DNA from: Bacteroidales bacterium
Lineage (GTDB): Bacteria; Bacteroidota; Bacteroidia; Bacteroidales; P3
NCBI GenBank assembly: GCA_900769785.1
Contig: CAAGHV010000248.1
Location: 1-21,939, forward strand
Direction of reading: 5' to 3'
Length of the DNA stretch: 21,939 bases
Shown here: positions 15,526 to 21,939 of the stretch, one piece after another
How positions within the stretch are numbered: the stretch's first letter is position 1
Layout of the letters: each line of letters begins with the position of its first letter
The notes under the pieces: generated by a model
What the model was told of the DNA's origin: nothing
Database searches by the model: none
Seen by the model: only the letters and a program-made list of their open reading frames with translations
Translations under genes and position numbers: made by a program

Positions 15526-16143
15526 TTATGGTCTGTGATGTGATTTATTGTTGGTATTGGGTGGTAGAATAGGAAATTCGCTGAAAGCTGTAGCTACCAA
15601 AGGTGCTACTTCAGAATATGGTAGTATTTGTTGGTCCATACTATTTACTAAATTTTCAACAGATGCAGACCAAAGGTAAGTATGATCTTTTATATCAACA
15701 ATATCTATTGTCAGTACACCGTTTTTCTGAACTTCGGATACTAATTGTACATTGCCATAATACATAGGTAAGTAGTCGTAACGAGGATACATCCAATAAG
15801 AATTCCATCCGCCAAAGCCATACCAATAGGGTGGTGGAGCAGGGTAGTTAGATTGGGTAACAATAGATGTTTTTATTGTTATACCGAAGTTTACTAAATT
15901 TATTGAAGTTGAATCTTCTTTAAGTCCTCTCGAGTTTAATTGTTGTCGTATAGCGCTAGCTATATTCTGATAATCTGTCATATTCATATTCGGAGGTAAT
16001 TGGTCGGACTTCGGTTTGGCTATACGATATGTTTTTATCTGAGCCAATTTTTCGGGATTATACACGCTGCTATTTAGTAGTTCGTAATTCGAACAAGCAC
16101 CTAACAAGGCTATAGCAGCAATAATTATTGAGAACTTTTTCAT
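15526..16143 (-). CDS. DUF4136 family lipoprotein
   Basis: A 205-residue lipoprotein with signal peptide MKKFSIIIAAIALLGAC (lipobox LGAC, Cys17). The mature part fits DUF4136: KTYRIAKPKSDQLP near the start, YQNIASAIRQQLNSRGLKE helix, then LVNFGITIKTSIV and a proline/aromatic loop (YPAPPPYWYGFGGWNSYWMYPR, residues 120-141), followed by LTIDIVDIKDHTYLWSASVE. This domain is predicted to sit in the periplasm attached to a membrane; its function is unknown. It starts 19 bp after the CDGSH stop with no room for a promoter, so it is cotranscribed with it. The terminator at 15409-15443 follows. Confidence 0.85.
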   Translation of the reverse strand: MKKFSIIIAAIALLGACSNYELLNSSVYNPEKLAQIKTYRIAKPKSDQLPPNMNMTDYQNIASAIRQQLNSRGLKEDSTSINLVNFGITIKTSIVTQSNYPAPPPYWYGFGGWNSYWMYPRYDYLPMYYGNVQLVSEVQKNGVLTIDIVDIKDHTYLWSASVENLVNSMDQQILPYSEVAPLVATAFSEFPILPPNTNNKSHHRP

Positions 16144-16162
16144 AGTAACTTGTTTTTTAATA

Positions 16163-16936
16163 TTATTGATAAACTTCTTCTTCTATAAGCATTTCTGTTT
16201 TTATTTTTTCTTCTTCTTCTTCTTTCATCAAATGGTCGTTGAAGTTAGAGAAGATGTGCGATGAATCGCAGAAAGGTTTATTTTTTGATTTTCCACATCT
16301 GCATAGTGTTACTCTGTTGCGTATTTCGTAGTTAGTGCCATCGCTACTTTCAATACGTATGCCCCCTTTGACCCATAAAGGTCCACTTATTTTTATTATA
16401 GAATCTTCGATTAATGATATTGAAGGATCAAATTTGGGTTCGTAAAAATATCCCTCTTTATTGTTGTAAAGCATAAGTCTTCCACTTGGACAATGGGCAA
16501 TTTCGTGTTCTATTACTCCGTTGTTTGCATTGTGAGAATTGTGTTTTACCAAGCTCCATACACCACCATATGCATCACAAAAACGGGCATATGAACATAG
16601 CTCCTGATTGTCGTATAGTGTAAATGTATCGGATTTTGCCACGGTGGAATTATTCAAAACGTTTTCTTTACTTGCTGTTTCTTTGGGATTCCATTGAACT
16701 TTTGAATGAGAACCATCACAAAAAGGTTTTTCATTTGAATGTCCGCATCTGCATAATGCTGTTGGGTTGGATTGACAAGCAAACTTCTTCCCTTTTTCAT
16801 AAATCCAAGACTCTCCATCGTCGTCGGGTACTATTATCTCTTGGTTGATATTCGAAATTCCATAAACCAAATATGGTCCATCTTTTGTTATTTTGATGTA
16901 GTATTTGGCATTGTTGTCTTTGGTTGTTGATTTCAT
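16163..16936 (-). CDS. Double CDGSH iron-sulfur protein
   Basis: A 257-residue cytoplasmic protein with two CDGSH-type [2Fe-2S] motifs. Motif 1, CRCGHSNEKPFCDGSH (Cys62, Cys64, Cys73, His77), is canonical. Motif 2, CRCGKSKNKPFCDSSH (Cys212, Cys214, Cys223, His227), has Ser for the Gly of CDGSH, with all four ligands intact. Each is preceded by a GP-x-V-x-G strand (GPYLVYG, GPLWVKGG). Between them, residues 108-155 hold a third cysteine-containing module (CSYARFCDAYGGVW, then HCPSGRLMLYN), which resembles the Fer4_19-like middle domain found in long CDGSH proteins. The C terminus is glutamate-rich. CDGSH proteins carry redox-active, labile clusters in iron or redox homeostasis; the exact role is unknown. 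First gene of a two-gene transcript with DUF4136. A -7-like TATTTTTG lies at 16966-16973 on the minus strand. Confidence 0.88.
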   Translation of the reverse strand: MKSTTKDNNAKYYIKITKDGPYLVYGISNINQEIIVPDDDGESWIYEKGKKFACQSNPTALCRCGHSNEKPFCDGSHSKVQWNPKETASKENVLNNSTVAKSDTFTLYDNQELCSYARFCDAYGGVWSLVKHNSHNANNGVIEHEIAHCPSGRLMLYNNKEGYFYEPKFDPSISLIEDSIIKISGPLWVKGGIRIESSDGTNYEIRNRVTLCRCGKSKNKPFCDSSHIFSNFNDHLMKEEEEEKIKTEMLIEEEVYQ

Positions 16937-17170
16937 ATTCGAGGTTGTTTTGTTTTAGTGATAAACAAAAATATCTTTTATTAGTTCGTTTGTTATAATT
17001 CAAAATTGTACTTGAAAATTATATGACAATTGTGGAAAAAAATATAATTTTGCTATTATTTTAGGTTTGTAACTATCTATTTTAATAAAATATAGATGTG
17101 AGATGTTATACTTAAATATATTGATTTACAGTGGTGAAGTAAATAAAATGTAAAAAAAAAGATAAAAAGT

Positions 17171-17201
17171 TTTTTTTATACAAATAAATGTTTTATTTTT
17201 G
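17171..17201 (+). promoter_or_regulatory. Promoter of the OmpA-family gene
   Basis: TATTTTTG (then C) at 17194-17201, with TTTT (3 of 4 match to TTTG) at 17171-17174, spacer 19 bp. The predicted leader is about 40 nt. A second -7-like TAATTTTG at 17045-17052 has no -33 partner. The 309-bp spacer 16937-17245 is otherwise AT-rich and empty. Confidence 0.6.
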
Positions 17202-17245
17202 CATCGAAAATATTTTAATATGTTGCATTAATTAGATACAATAAT

Positions 17246-18577
17246 ATGAAACAAAAGATAATTATATTCATCGTAATGTTGGCATTGTTTATGCCTGTTT
17301 CGAATGTAACTTTTGGACAAACGAAAAAAACAACAACTTCGCAAAGTTCAAAGAAAACTTCCTCAAAGAGTAGTAGTACTAAAGGTAAAAAAGGAAAGAA
17401 AAGTAAAAAGGAACCTATTCCCGAGATAGATTTACCTTATAATAGTAATGATTGTTTGTTTGCTGTTGAGTTGAAAGCCGATGTGCCTTTTGGTCCGGCC
17501 AAATCTCCACAAGGTGGTGGACGTATAATGGAGATACAACGTGATGACAAAAATCCTCATATTTTTGAGGTAGAACATAATACAGTATGGTACAAATTCG
17601 TGGTGCCTTATTCGGGAAAATTGTATTTGGATATAACACCTGTTGATCCTAAAGATGATTATGATTTTATGGTGTATAAATATACCGATAAATATTTTAC
17701 TAATAGCCTTATTTCAAATAGAATAAAACCAATAGTGGCTAATCTTTCACTTCCTGATTCTGCATCAAAGGGATGTGTAGGTATTTCGGCAAAAGGTACT
17801 AAATCATATATCAGTAAGAACGACACTACTCCTTATTGTGCACCATTCGATGTGAAGGTGGGTGATGTATATTATATTGTGTTGGACCAACCCAATTACG
17901 CAGCAAAAGGTCATACAATAAAGGCTCGTATTCATGTTGAATCCATCAAGCCGAAAGTGATAATATATGACACTAAGCAGAAGAAGAGTGTAGAAGCCGA
18001 AGTATTGCTGATTGAAAAGAATACTGATAACCGTATTATTCTTAAAGAAGATGCTTATAAAGGTGGATATTTGTCTCTAGTTCCTAACTTTAATTATGCA
18101 CTTTATGTAAAGAAAGATGGATATTTCTCTGTTTATCGTGATTTTAACGCTAATTTGTTTAGAGAAGATACTCTTTTGCGTGTACATATGAATAAAATAG
18201 AACGAGGCGTTAAATTCCAATTATCGGAAGTTTATTTCGAAGAGGGGGGTACTGTGCTTATGAAGGAGAGTGATTCGTTGTTGATGATATATGCTCAGAA
18301 ATTTTTGAATCACCCCGAAGTGACTTTCAATGTAAAAGGTTACGTAAATACATATGGTTTCGATGTGGAAGCTGATATGCAAACATCACTTGAACGTGCT
18401 ACTTCTGTAAAAGATTTCTTTGTGAAGAATGGTATTGACGAAGAAAGGATTACAGTTTCGGGTATGAGTAAAGCTGATGTGAAGAAAACTTCGAATGAGA
18501 TTATAAATAAGAATAAAGTAAATACCGTAAAGATAGAAATAACTATAACGGCAGTAAAACCACGGCCCAAGCCATAG
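17246..18577 (+). CDS. Secreted OmpA-family protein with N-terminal PPC-like domain
   Basis: A 443-residue protein with a signal peptide (residues 1-24, cleavage near FGQ) and no lipobox. A Lys/Ser/Thr-rich linker (about 25-58) follows. Residues 65-230 form a beta-sandwich resembling the PPC-type domain (NDCLFAVEL, HNTVWYKFVVPYSGKLYLDIT, DYDFMVYKY). Residues 235-320 look like a carboxypeptidase-regulatory-like beta domain (VEAEVLLIEKNT, YKGGYLSLVPNFNYALYVKKDGYF). Residues 325-440 form an OmpA C-terminal-like domain (KFQLSEVYFEEGGTVL, EVTFNVKGYVNT, TSLERATSVKDFFVKNGIDEERITVSGMSK). OmpA-like domains bind peptidoglycan; Arg in the LERA helix is kept. The order beta domain-CRD-OmpA recalls part of PorE of T9SS, but the propeller and TPR are missing. 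Promoter at 17171, terminator at 18601. Confidence 0.8.
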   Translation: MKQKIIIFIVMLALFMPVSNVTFGQTKKTTTSQSSKKTSSKSSSTKGKKGKKSKKEPIPEIDLPYNSNDCLFAVELKADVPFGPAKSPQGGGRIMEIQRDDKNPHIFEVEHNTVWYKFVVPYSGKLYLDITPVDPKDDYDFMVYKYTDKYFTNSLISNRIKPIVANLSLPDSASKGCVGISAKGTKSYISKNDTTPYCAPFDVKVGDVYYIVLDQPNYAAKGHTIKARIHVESIKPKVIIYDTKQKKSVEAEVLLIEKNTDNRIILKEDAYKGGYLSLVPNFNYALYVKKDGYFSVYRDFNANLFREDTLLRVHMNKIERGVKFQLSEVYFEEGGTVLMKESDSLLMIYAQKFLNHPEVTFNVKGYVNTYGFDVEADMQTSLERATSVKDFFVKNGIDEERITVSGMSKADVKKTSNEIINKNKVNTVKIEITITAVKPRPKP

Positions 18578-18600
18578 ATAGTTATTCTGCTGTATAAAAG

Positions 18601-18639
18601 AAAAAAGGAAGAGGACTTACGTTCTCTTCCTTTTTTTTT
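18601..18639. terminator. Bidirectional terminator between ompA-like gene and hutH
   Basis: GGAAGAGGAC (18607-18616) pairs with GTTCTCTTCC (18621-18630) over 10 bp with one G-U pair and a TTAC loop. Nine T follow on the plus strand and six A precede on the left, giving a U-tract in both directions for the convergent genes. Confidence 0.9.
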
Positions 18640-18678
18640 GTTTGGCCACCCAATTTTGAGTGGCGCTTATAGTAGTTA

Positions 18679-20163
18679 TTACAAAGCGTATTCGCTTATA
18701 AACTTAACCGAATTGTGGATGTGAGTGTACATTATCTCATCGTCGCTGACAAAGTTTACCACCTTGCGATATTCTCCTACAAAATTTTCGATGAAAGGAG
18801 ATGATTTAAGTGGACGACGGAATTCCAGCGCTTGTGCACCATTGAATAACTCTATAGCCAAAACACGTTCTACGTTTTGCATTACCTTATAGCATTTTGT
18901 TGCTGCATTGGCGCCCATACTTACGTGGTCTTCTTGTCCTTGCGAGCTTTCAATAGAATCAACCGAAGCAGGGGAGCAAAGCTGTTTGGTTTGACTTACT
19001 ATTGATGCAGCAGTGTATTGAGGAATCATAAAACCGCTGTTTAAGCCGGGGTTGGCAACAAGGAAATGAGGTAATCCGCGTTTGCCGGCTATAAGTTGGT
19101 ATGTACGGCGTTCAGAAATATTACCCAATTCAGCAATAGCTATCGACAAGAAATCCAATACAAGTGCCAAAGGTTGGCCGTGGAAGTTACCTGCACTAAC
19201 CACCATATCTTGGTCGGGGAATACTGTGGGATTGTCTGTAGCACTGTTTATTTCTGTTTCTATTACCGAAGCAATATAATTTACGCTATCTTTGGTAGCA
19301 CCATGTACTTGAGGAACGCATCGGAACGAATATGGATCTTGTACATGTTCTTTGCGACGTTTTATTATTTCACTACCTTCGGTATATTTACGTATGTTGC
19401 GTGCAGTTTCCAATTGTCCTTGGTGTGGACGAACTAGGTGTACCTCATCGCAGAAAGGTTCGATACGGCCATCAAAAGCATCTAATGATACTGCCATAAT
19501 CATATCGGCCAATTTTACCAAGCGGTTGGCTTTCATCAAGCACCATGTTCCAAAACTACTCATAAATTGAGTTCCGTTTAGTAATGCCAAACCTTCTTTA
19601 CTTTGAAGTTCTATAGGTTGCCAGCCAAACTTTTTGTTTACTTCTTCGGCAGTACAACGTTTGCCTTCGTAATAAACTTCGCCCAATCCCAATATAGGTA
19701 AACACATATGTGCCAAAGGTGCCAAGTCGCCCGATGCACCAAGTGAGCCTTGTTGGTACACAACAGGATATACGCCATTGTTAAAGAAATCTACTAAGCG
19801 TTGAACTGTTTGTAGTTGCACACCCGAATGTCCGTATGAAAGAGATTGTATCTTCATAAGCAACATTAGTTTTACAACATCTTGAGGTACTTCATCGCCT
19901 ACGCCACAAGCGTGTGACATTACCAAGTTTTTTTGCAATTGTGAAAGTTCTTGTTTGCTTACCGAAATGTTGCACAACGAACCAAAGCCGGTAGTAACAC
20001 CGTAGATAGGTTCTTTTTGTGTTTCCATCTTGTTGTCCAAATAAGCACGGCATTTTTCTATGCGTTTTGTAGCGTCTTCCGAAAGAGCTAACTGCATATT
20101 TTGAGTAATTATTTCTTTTACACGTTCTATTGTAAGACGTTCTGAATTAATGTAATGAATCAT
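18679..20163 (-). CDS. hutH: Histidine ammonia-lyase
   Basis: A 494-residue cytoplasmic enzyme that removes ammonia from L-histidine to give urocanate, the first step of histidine degradation. The MIO-forming Ala143-Ser144-Gly145 lies in GSLGASGDLAPLAH. Catalytic Tyr54 is in IYGVTTGFG. Ser83-His84 in NLVMSHACGVG is the histidine-lyase selectivity pair rather than the Tyr/Phe-lyase form. Glu in AQALEFRRP and the family's QGSLGASG, GNFHGQP and SSQGQEDHVSMG blocks are all present; length is normal. The rest of the hut pathway (hutU, hutI, formiminotransferase) is not in the window, so this is a stand-alone gene here. Upstream, a -7 box TAATTTTG lies at 20211-20218 (minus). Terminator shared with the OmpA gene. 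Confidence 0.96.
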   Translation of the reverse strand: MIHYINSERLTIERVKEIITQNMQLALSEDATKRIEKCRAYLDNKMETQKEPIYGVTTGFGSLCNISVSKQELSQLQKNLVMSHACGVGDEVPQDVVKLMLLMKIQSLSYGHSGVQLQTVQRLVDFFNNGVYPVVYQQGSLGASGDLAPLAHMCLPILGLGEVYYEGKRCTAEEVNKKFGWQPIELQSKEGLALLNGTQFMSSFGTWCLMKANRLVKLADMIMAVSLDAFDGRIEPFCDEVHLVRPHQGQLETARNIRKYTEGSEIIKRRKEHVQDPYSFRCVPQVHGATKDSVNYIASVIETEINSATDNPTVFPDQDMVVSAGNFHGQPLALVLDFLSIAIAELGNISERRTYQLIAGKRGLPHFLVANPGLNSGFMIPQYTAASIVSQTKQLCSPASVDSIESSQGQEDHVSMGANAATKCYKVMQNVERVLAIELFNGAQALEFRRPLKSSPFIENFVGEYRKVVNFVSDDEIMYTHIHNSVKFISEYAL

Positions 20164-20210
20164 AGTTTATAATATTTCTATATTTTACTTCTTTGATAAT
20201 AATCAATCTG

Positions 20211-20218
20211 CAAAATTA
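20211..20218 (-). promoter_or_regulatory. Candidate -7 box for hutH
   Basis: The minus strand reads TAATTTTG then C, full -7 match, about 50 bp before the ATG. No good -33 TTTG at 19-20 bp. It is half of a palindrome with an opposed identical box at 20223-20230. Confidence 0.5.
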
Positions 20219-20471
20219 CGCATAATTTTGCAATCTGAAAAGCAAAAACAATTATTTGTAACAAACTTTATATTATTATGACCTGTTGGTTGAATTAAAC
20301 TAGTAAATATTTGATGCAATAGTTAGATTTACCTAATGAATAATTGATATATTGCATAAATAATCCATTAGATGAATTAAATCATGTATCTATTCTCAAT
20401 TATTACATAGTAAGATGTTGCGAGTATGATTATATACCATTGACTATCATTTGATATGTTGCTTAAAAAAT

Positions 20472-20503
20472 CATCGCTATGTAGCTAAAAATTCCTCCCG
20501 ATG
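20472..20503 (-). repeat. 32-bp palindromic repeat, copy C1
   Basis: Matches the reverse complement of copy A2 at 24 of 32 positions by eye, including both 5-bp ends (CATCG, CGATG). Opposite orientation to A1, A2 and B. Confidence 0.65.
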
Positions 20504-20515
20504 TCGGTGCAGCTA

Positions 20516-20547
20516 CTACGTGATGTAGCTAAAAATTCCTCGTGATA
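20516..20547 (-). repeat. 32-bp palindromic repeat, copy C2
   Basis: 44 bp after C1, sharing ATGTAGCTAAAAATTCCTC with it exactly. Matches the reverse complement of A2 at 22 of 32 positions by eye, with ACGTGATGTAG near one end. Confidence 0.62.
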
Positions 20548-20687
20548 TAAATTTCTTTCACTGATTGTGATATTTTAGAAATTGCCTGAAATTATATATT
20601 TTTGCAAAGTATTCGGGAATTTAATTCAACCAACGAGTTATTCTATTCTTTTGTTTCATAATCCTGCGATTTTTTTAGGTCGAAAAT

Positions 20688-20736
20688 GCCATAGTTAGGA
20701 ACTAAAACTATGGGAGTTTTGGACCAAAACTATGGC
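20688..20736. repeat. Nested direct and inverted AACTATGG repeat
   Basis: GCCATAGTT (20688-20696) is inverted relative to AACTATGG (20706-20713) and AACTATGGC (20728-20736). AAAACTATGG occurs twice, 22 bp apart, and GTTTTGG-A-CCAAAAC forms a perfect 7-bp-arm palindrome at 20716-20730. The spacer 20635-20837 otherwise shows nothing I can support. Confidence 0.6.
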
Positions 20737-20837
20737 ACTTTTGTGGTGTAACTCTCAGGGTTATGAGGGTATGTGTGGTGATATTACTTGTTGGATTTTA
20801 CTGTCAACGTTATTTAGAGTAGGATAAGTGTATATAA

Positions 20838-20878
20838 AAAGAAAAGGAACTTCAATTTTCATTGAAATTCCTTTCTTT
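20838..20878 (-). terminator. Terminator of tRNA-Leu
   Basis: AAAGAAAAGGAACTTCAAT pairs with ATTGAAATTCCTTTCTTT with one bulge and one mismatch over about 18 bp, loop TTTC. On the minus strand the hairpin begins 2 nt after the tRNA and ends in a U-rich tract (TTTTCTTTTTATA). Confidence 0.8.
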
Positions 20879-20880
20879 GT

Positions 20881-20963
20881 ACCCGGGGCCGGGATCGAAC
20901 CGGCACGAGTGTAACCTCATTGGTTTTTGAGACCAACGCGTCTACCAATTCCGCCACCTGGGC
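20881..20963 (-). tRNA. tRNA-Leu (anticodon CAA)
   Basis: Read on the minus strand: acceptor GCCCAGG, D arm with GGCGGAATTGGTAGACGC, anticodon stem TTGGT/ACCAA with loop CTCAAAA (anticodon CAA), long class II variable arm (TGAGGTTACACTCGT) and T arm GCCGG-TTCGATC-CCGGC. The 3' acceptor strand is CCCGGGT with discriminator A; CCA is not encoded. The acceptor has a G1-U72 pair and an A5-C68 mismatch. It reads UUG. Confidence 0.92.
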
Positions 20964-20999
20964 ATCATTTTAGGCTGTCTTTTGCCTCATTTGCGATTG

Positions 21000-21031
21000 C
21001 AAAATTACGAACATTTTTTGAACTGACCAAA
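21000..21031 (-). promoter_or_regulatory. Promoter of tRNA-Leu (TTTG-N20-TAATTTTG)
   Basis: On the minus strand TTTG (21031-21028) is 20 bp from TAATTTTG (21007-21000), followed by C. The start is predicted about 30 nt before the tRNA. Confidence 0.65.
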
Positions 21032-21071
21032 TAAAATTTGATTTTTTTTTCGTAGAATGAAAAAAAAGTAG

Positions 21072-21079
21072 TAATTTTG
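21072..21079 (+). promoter_or_regulatory. Candidate -7 box of prs
   Basis: TAATTTTG then C, full -7 consensus match 22 bp before the prs ATG. The -33 position holds only a T-run (TTCG). The predicted leader is about 15-20 nt. Confidence 0.55.
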
Positions 21080-21101
21080 CAAAGTCAAAAATCGAAATAA
21101 A

Positions 21102-21939
21102 ATGCAGTTAGACACTAAGGATCAGGTATGTATATTTTCGGGACGTGCTACAGAAAGTTTAGCACGCAAGGTTGCCGAAAAATATGGTAGCGAATTAGGT
21201 AATTCGGTGGTTTTTCAGTACGCCGATGGCGAATTTCAACCATCTTTTGAGCAAACAATTCGCGGAAGAAAGGTATTTATCGTGCAAAGCACTATCCCTC
21301 CGACAGATAACCTATTTGAACTGTTGATGATGATAGATGCAGCTAAGCGTGCATCGGCTTTGCAAGTTATTGCAGTTATACCTTATTATGGTTTTGCCCG
21401 TCAAGACCGCAAGGATAAACCGCATATTCCACTTACAGCACGTTTGATAGCCGATATGCTTCAGGCAGCAGGTGTGGATAGAATTATAACTATGGATTTA
21501 CACGCCGACCAAATTCAAGGTTTCTTCAAAGTTCCGTTGGATCACTTGTTTGGTTCGTCGTTGTTTATGCCTTACATCCGTTCGTTGGATATACCTACAG
21601 AAGATATTTTATTCGCTTCACCCGATTTGGGCGGTTCGCGTAGAGCAGGTATGTATGCCAAAACATTGGGAAATAGCTTTGTTATATGCTACAAACAACG
21701 CAATAAACCTAATGAAATAGGTATAATGAAACTTATAGGTGATGTAAAAGACAAGCACGTAATATTGTTAGATGATATTATTGATACAGGTAGCACAATG
21801 GTGAAAGCAGCCCAATTGATAAAAGAAAATGGTGCAAAGAGTGTTCGTGCTATGATTACACACCCCGTATTGAGTGGTAATGCAATAGAAAAAATCGAAG
21901 ATTCGTGCTTGGAAGAACTTGTAGTAAGTGATACTATAC
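21102..21939 (+). CDS. prs: Ribose-phosphate pyrophosphokinase, 3'-truncated by window
   Basis: Reads open from the ATG at 21102 to the window end, 279 codons of an expected 310-320. It makes PRPP from ribose 5-phosphate and ATP in the cytoplasm, feeding nucleotide, histidine and NAD synthesis (and the PyrE step encoded at 14001). Class I landmarks: VCIFSGRATESLARKVA at the N terminus, FADGE-equivalent QYADGEFQPSFEQTIRG, VFIVQSTIPPTDNLFELLMMIDAAKRASA, PYYGFARQDRKDKP, the catalytic region ITMDLHADQIQGFF, SPDLGGSRRAG, and the PRPP-type loop VILLDDIIDTGSTMVKAA. No stop or frameshift in the visible part. The gene has its own -7 box and is divergent from tRNA-Leu. Confidence 0.95.
   Translation, partial: MQLDTKDQVCIFSGRATESLARKVAEKYGSELGNSVVFQYADGEFQPSFEQTIRGRKVFIVQSTIPPTDNLFELLMMIDAAKRASALQVIAVIPYYGFARQDRKDKPHIPLTARLIADMLQAAGVDRIITMDLHADQIQGFFKVPLDHLFGSSLFMPYIRSLDIPTEDILFASPDLGGSRRAGMYAKTLGNSFVICYKQRNKPNEIGIMKLIGDVKDKHVILLDDIIDTGSTMVKAAQLIKENGAKSVRAMITHPVLSGNAIEKIEDSCLEELVVSDTI

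Larger units (their letters stand above)
20285..20634. mobile_element. MITE-like element with 15-bp terminal inverted repeats
   Basis: GTTGGTTGAATTAAA (20285-20299) and TTTAATTCAACCAAC (20620-20634) are perfect 15-bp inverted repeats bounding a 350-bp AT-rich segment without an open reading frame. It contains palindromic repeat copies C1 and C2 and a promoter-like TTTA-N19-TATTTTTG (20574-20604). No convincing target-site duplication is seen; TTAT occurs on both sides but at different distances. No transposase is nearby, so if it is a MITE it would depend on one elsewhere. The single copy and the missing TSD leave chance pairing possible. Confidence 0.45.

Noticed and set aside
20472..20547. 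C1 and C2 as a CRISPR array
   Set aside because: Only two units, 22 to 24 of 32 conserved with the others, a 12-bp gap that is too short for a spacer, and no cas genes.

Overview
The window looks like chromosomal DNA of a Bacteroidota bacterium, most likely order Bacteroidales. The support is the gene families present (PorW/SprE-like TPR lipoprotein next to a bactofilin, DUF4270 and DUF4136 lipoproteins, a short GT5-like 'glycogen synthase', the LemA/TPM cluster) and promoters of the Bacteroidota type, TTTG-N19-TAnnTTTG. Three of these match with exactly 19 bp spacing. Genus cannot be fixed from this sequence. No phage, insertion-sequence transposase, CRISPR array or antibiotic-resistance gene is visible.

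Layout. Position 1-208: 5' end of a B12-binding radical SAM gene (minus). Positions 561-5509 (plus): PorW/SprE-like lipoprotein, bactofilin, a small AtpZ-like membrane protein, and an AmgK-like sugar kinase fused to a RapZ C-terminal domain. Positions 5590-7497 (plus): LemA and two TPM-domain proteins. Positions 7498-7791: a spacer with two palindromic repeats and a strong promoter. Positions 7792-12047 (plus, tight spacing, probably one operon): GT5-like protein, DUF4270 lipoprotein, MORN/YwqK repeat protein, Maf pyrophosphatase. Positions 12213-13886 (minus): NUDIX hydrolase then GT9 glycosyltransferase. Positions 14001-15225 (plus): pyrE, an SRPBCC protein and tRNA-Glu(CUC), packed so tightly that they are probably one transcript. 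Positions 15526-16936 (minus): CDGSH iron-sulfur protein then DUF4136 lipoprotein. Positions 17246-18577 (plus): secreted OmpA-family protein. Positions 18679-20163 (minus): hutH. Positions 20164-20880: a gene-free stretch with a 350-bp MITE-like element, more palindromic repeats and a nested repeat. Then tRNA-Leu(CAA) (minus) and the 5' part of prs (plus), cut by the window end.

How the genes fit together. Most are housekeeping or envelope genes. Prs makes PRPP and PyrE consumes it. The envelope set is PorW-like, bactofilin, LemA/TPM, DUF4270, MORN, GT9, DUF4136 and OmpA. The kinase-RapZ fusion probably belongs to amino-sugar or cell-wall recycling.

The least ordinary signals are a family of five 32-bp imperfect palindromes in three intergenic regions, a 350-bp segment with perfect 15-bp terminal inverted repeats that contains two of them, the kinase-RapZ fusion, an apparently leaderless pyrE promoter, a tRNA gene 9 nt after a protein gene, and a strand-composition change near 11-12 kb. 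I did not find a convincing new multi-gene defence or metabolic system.
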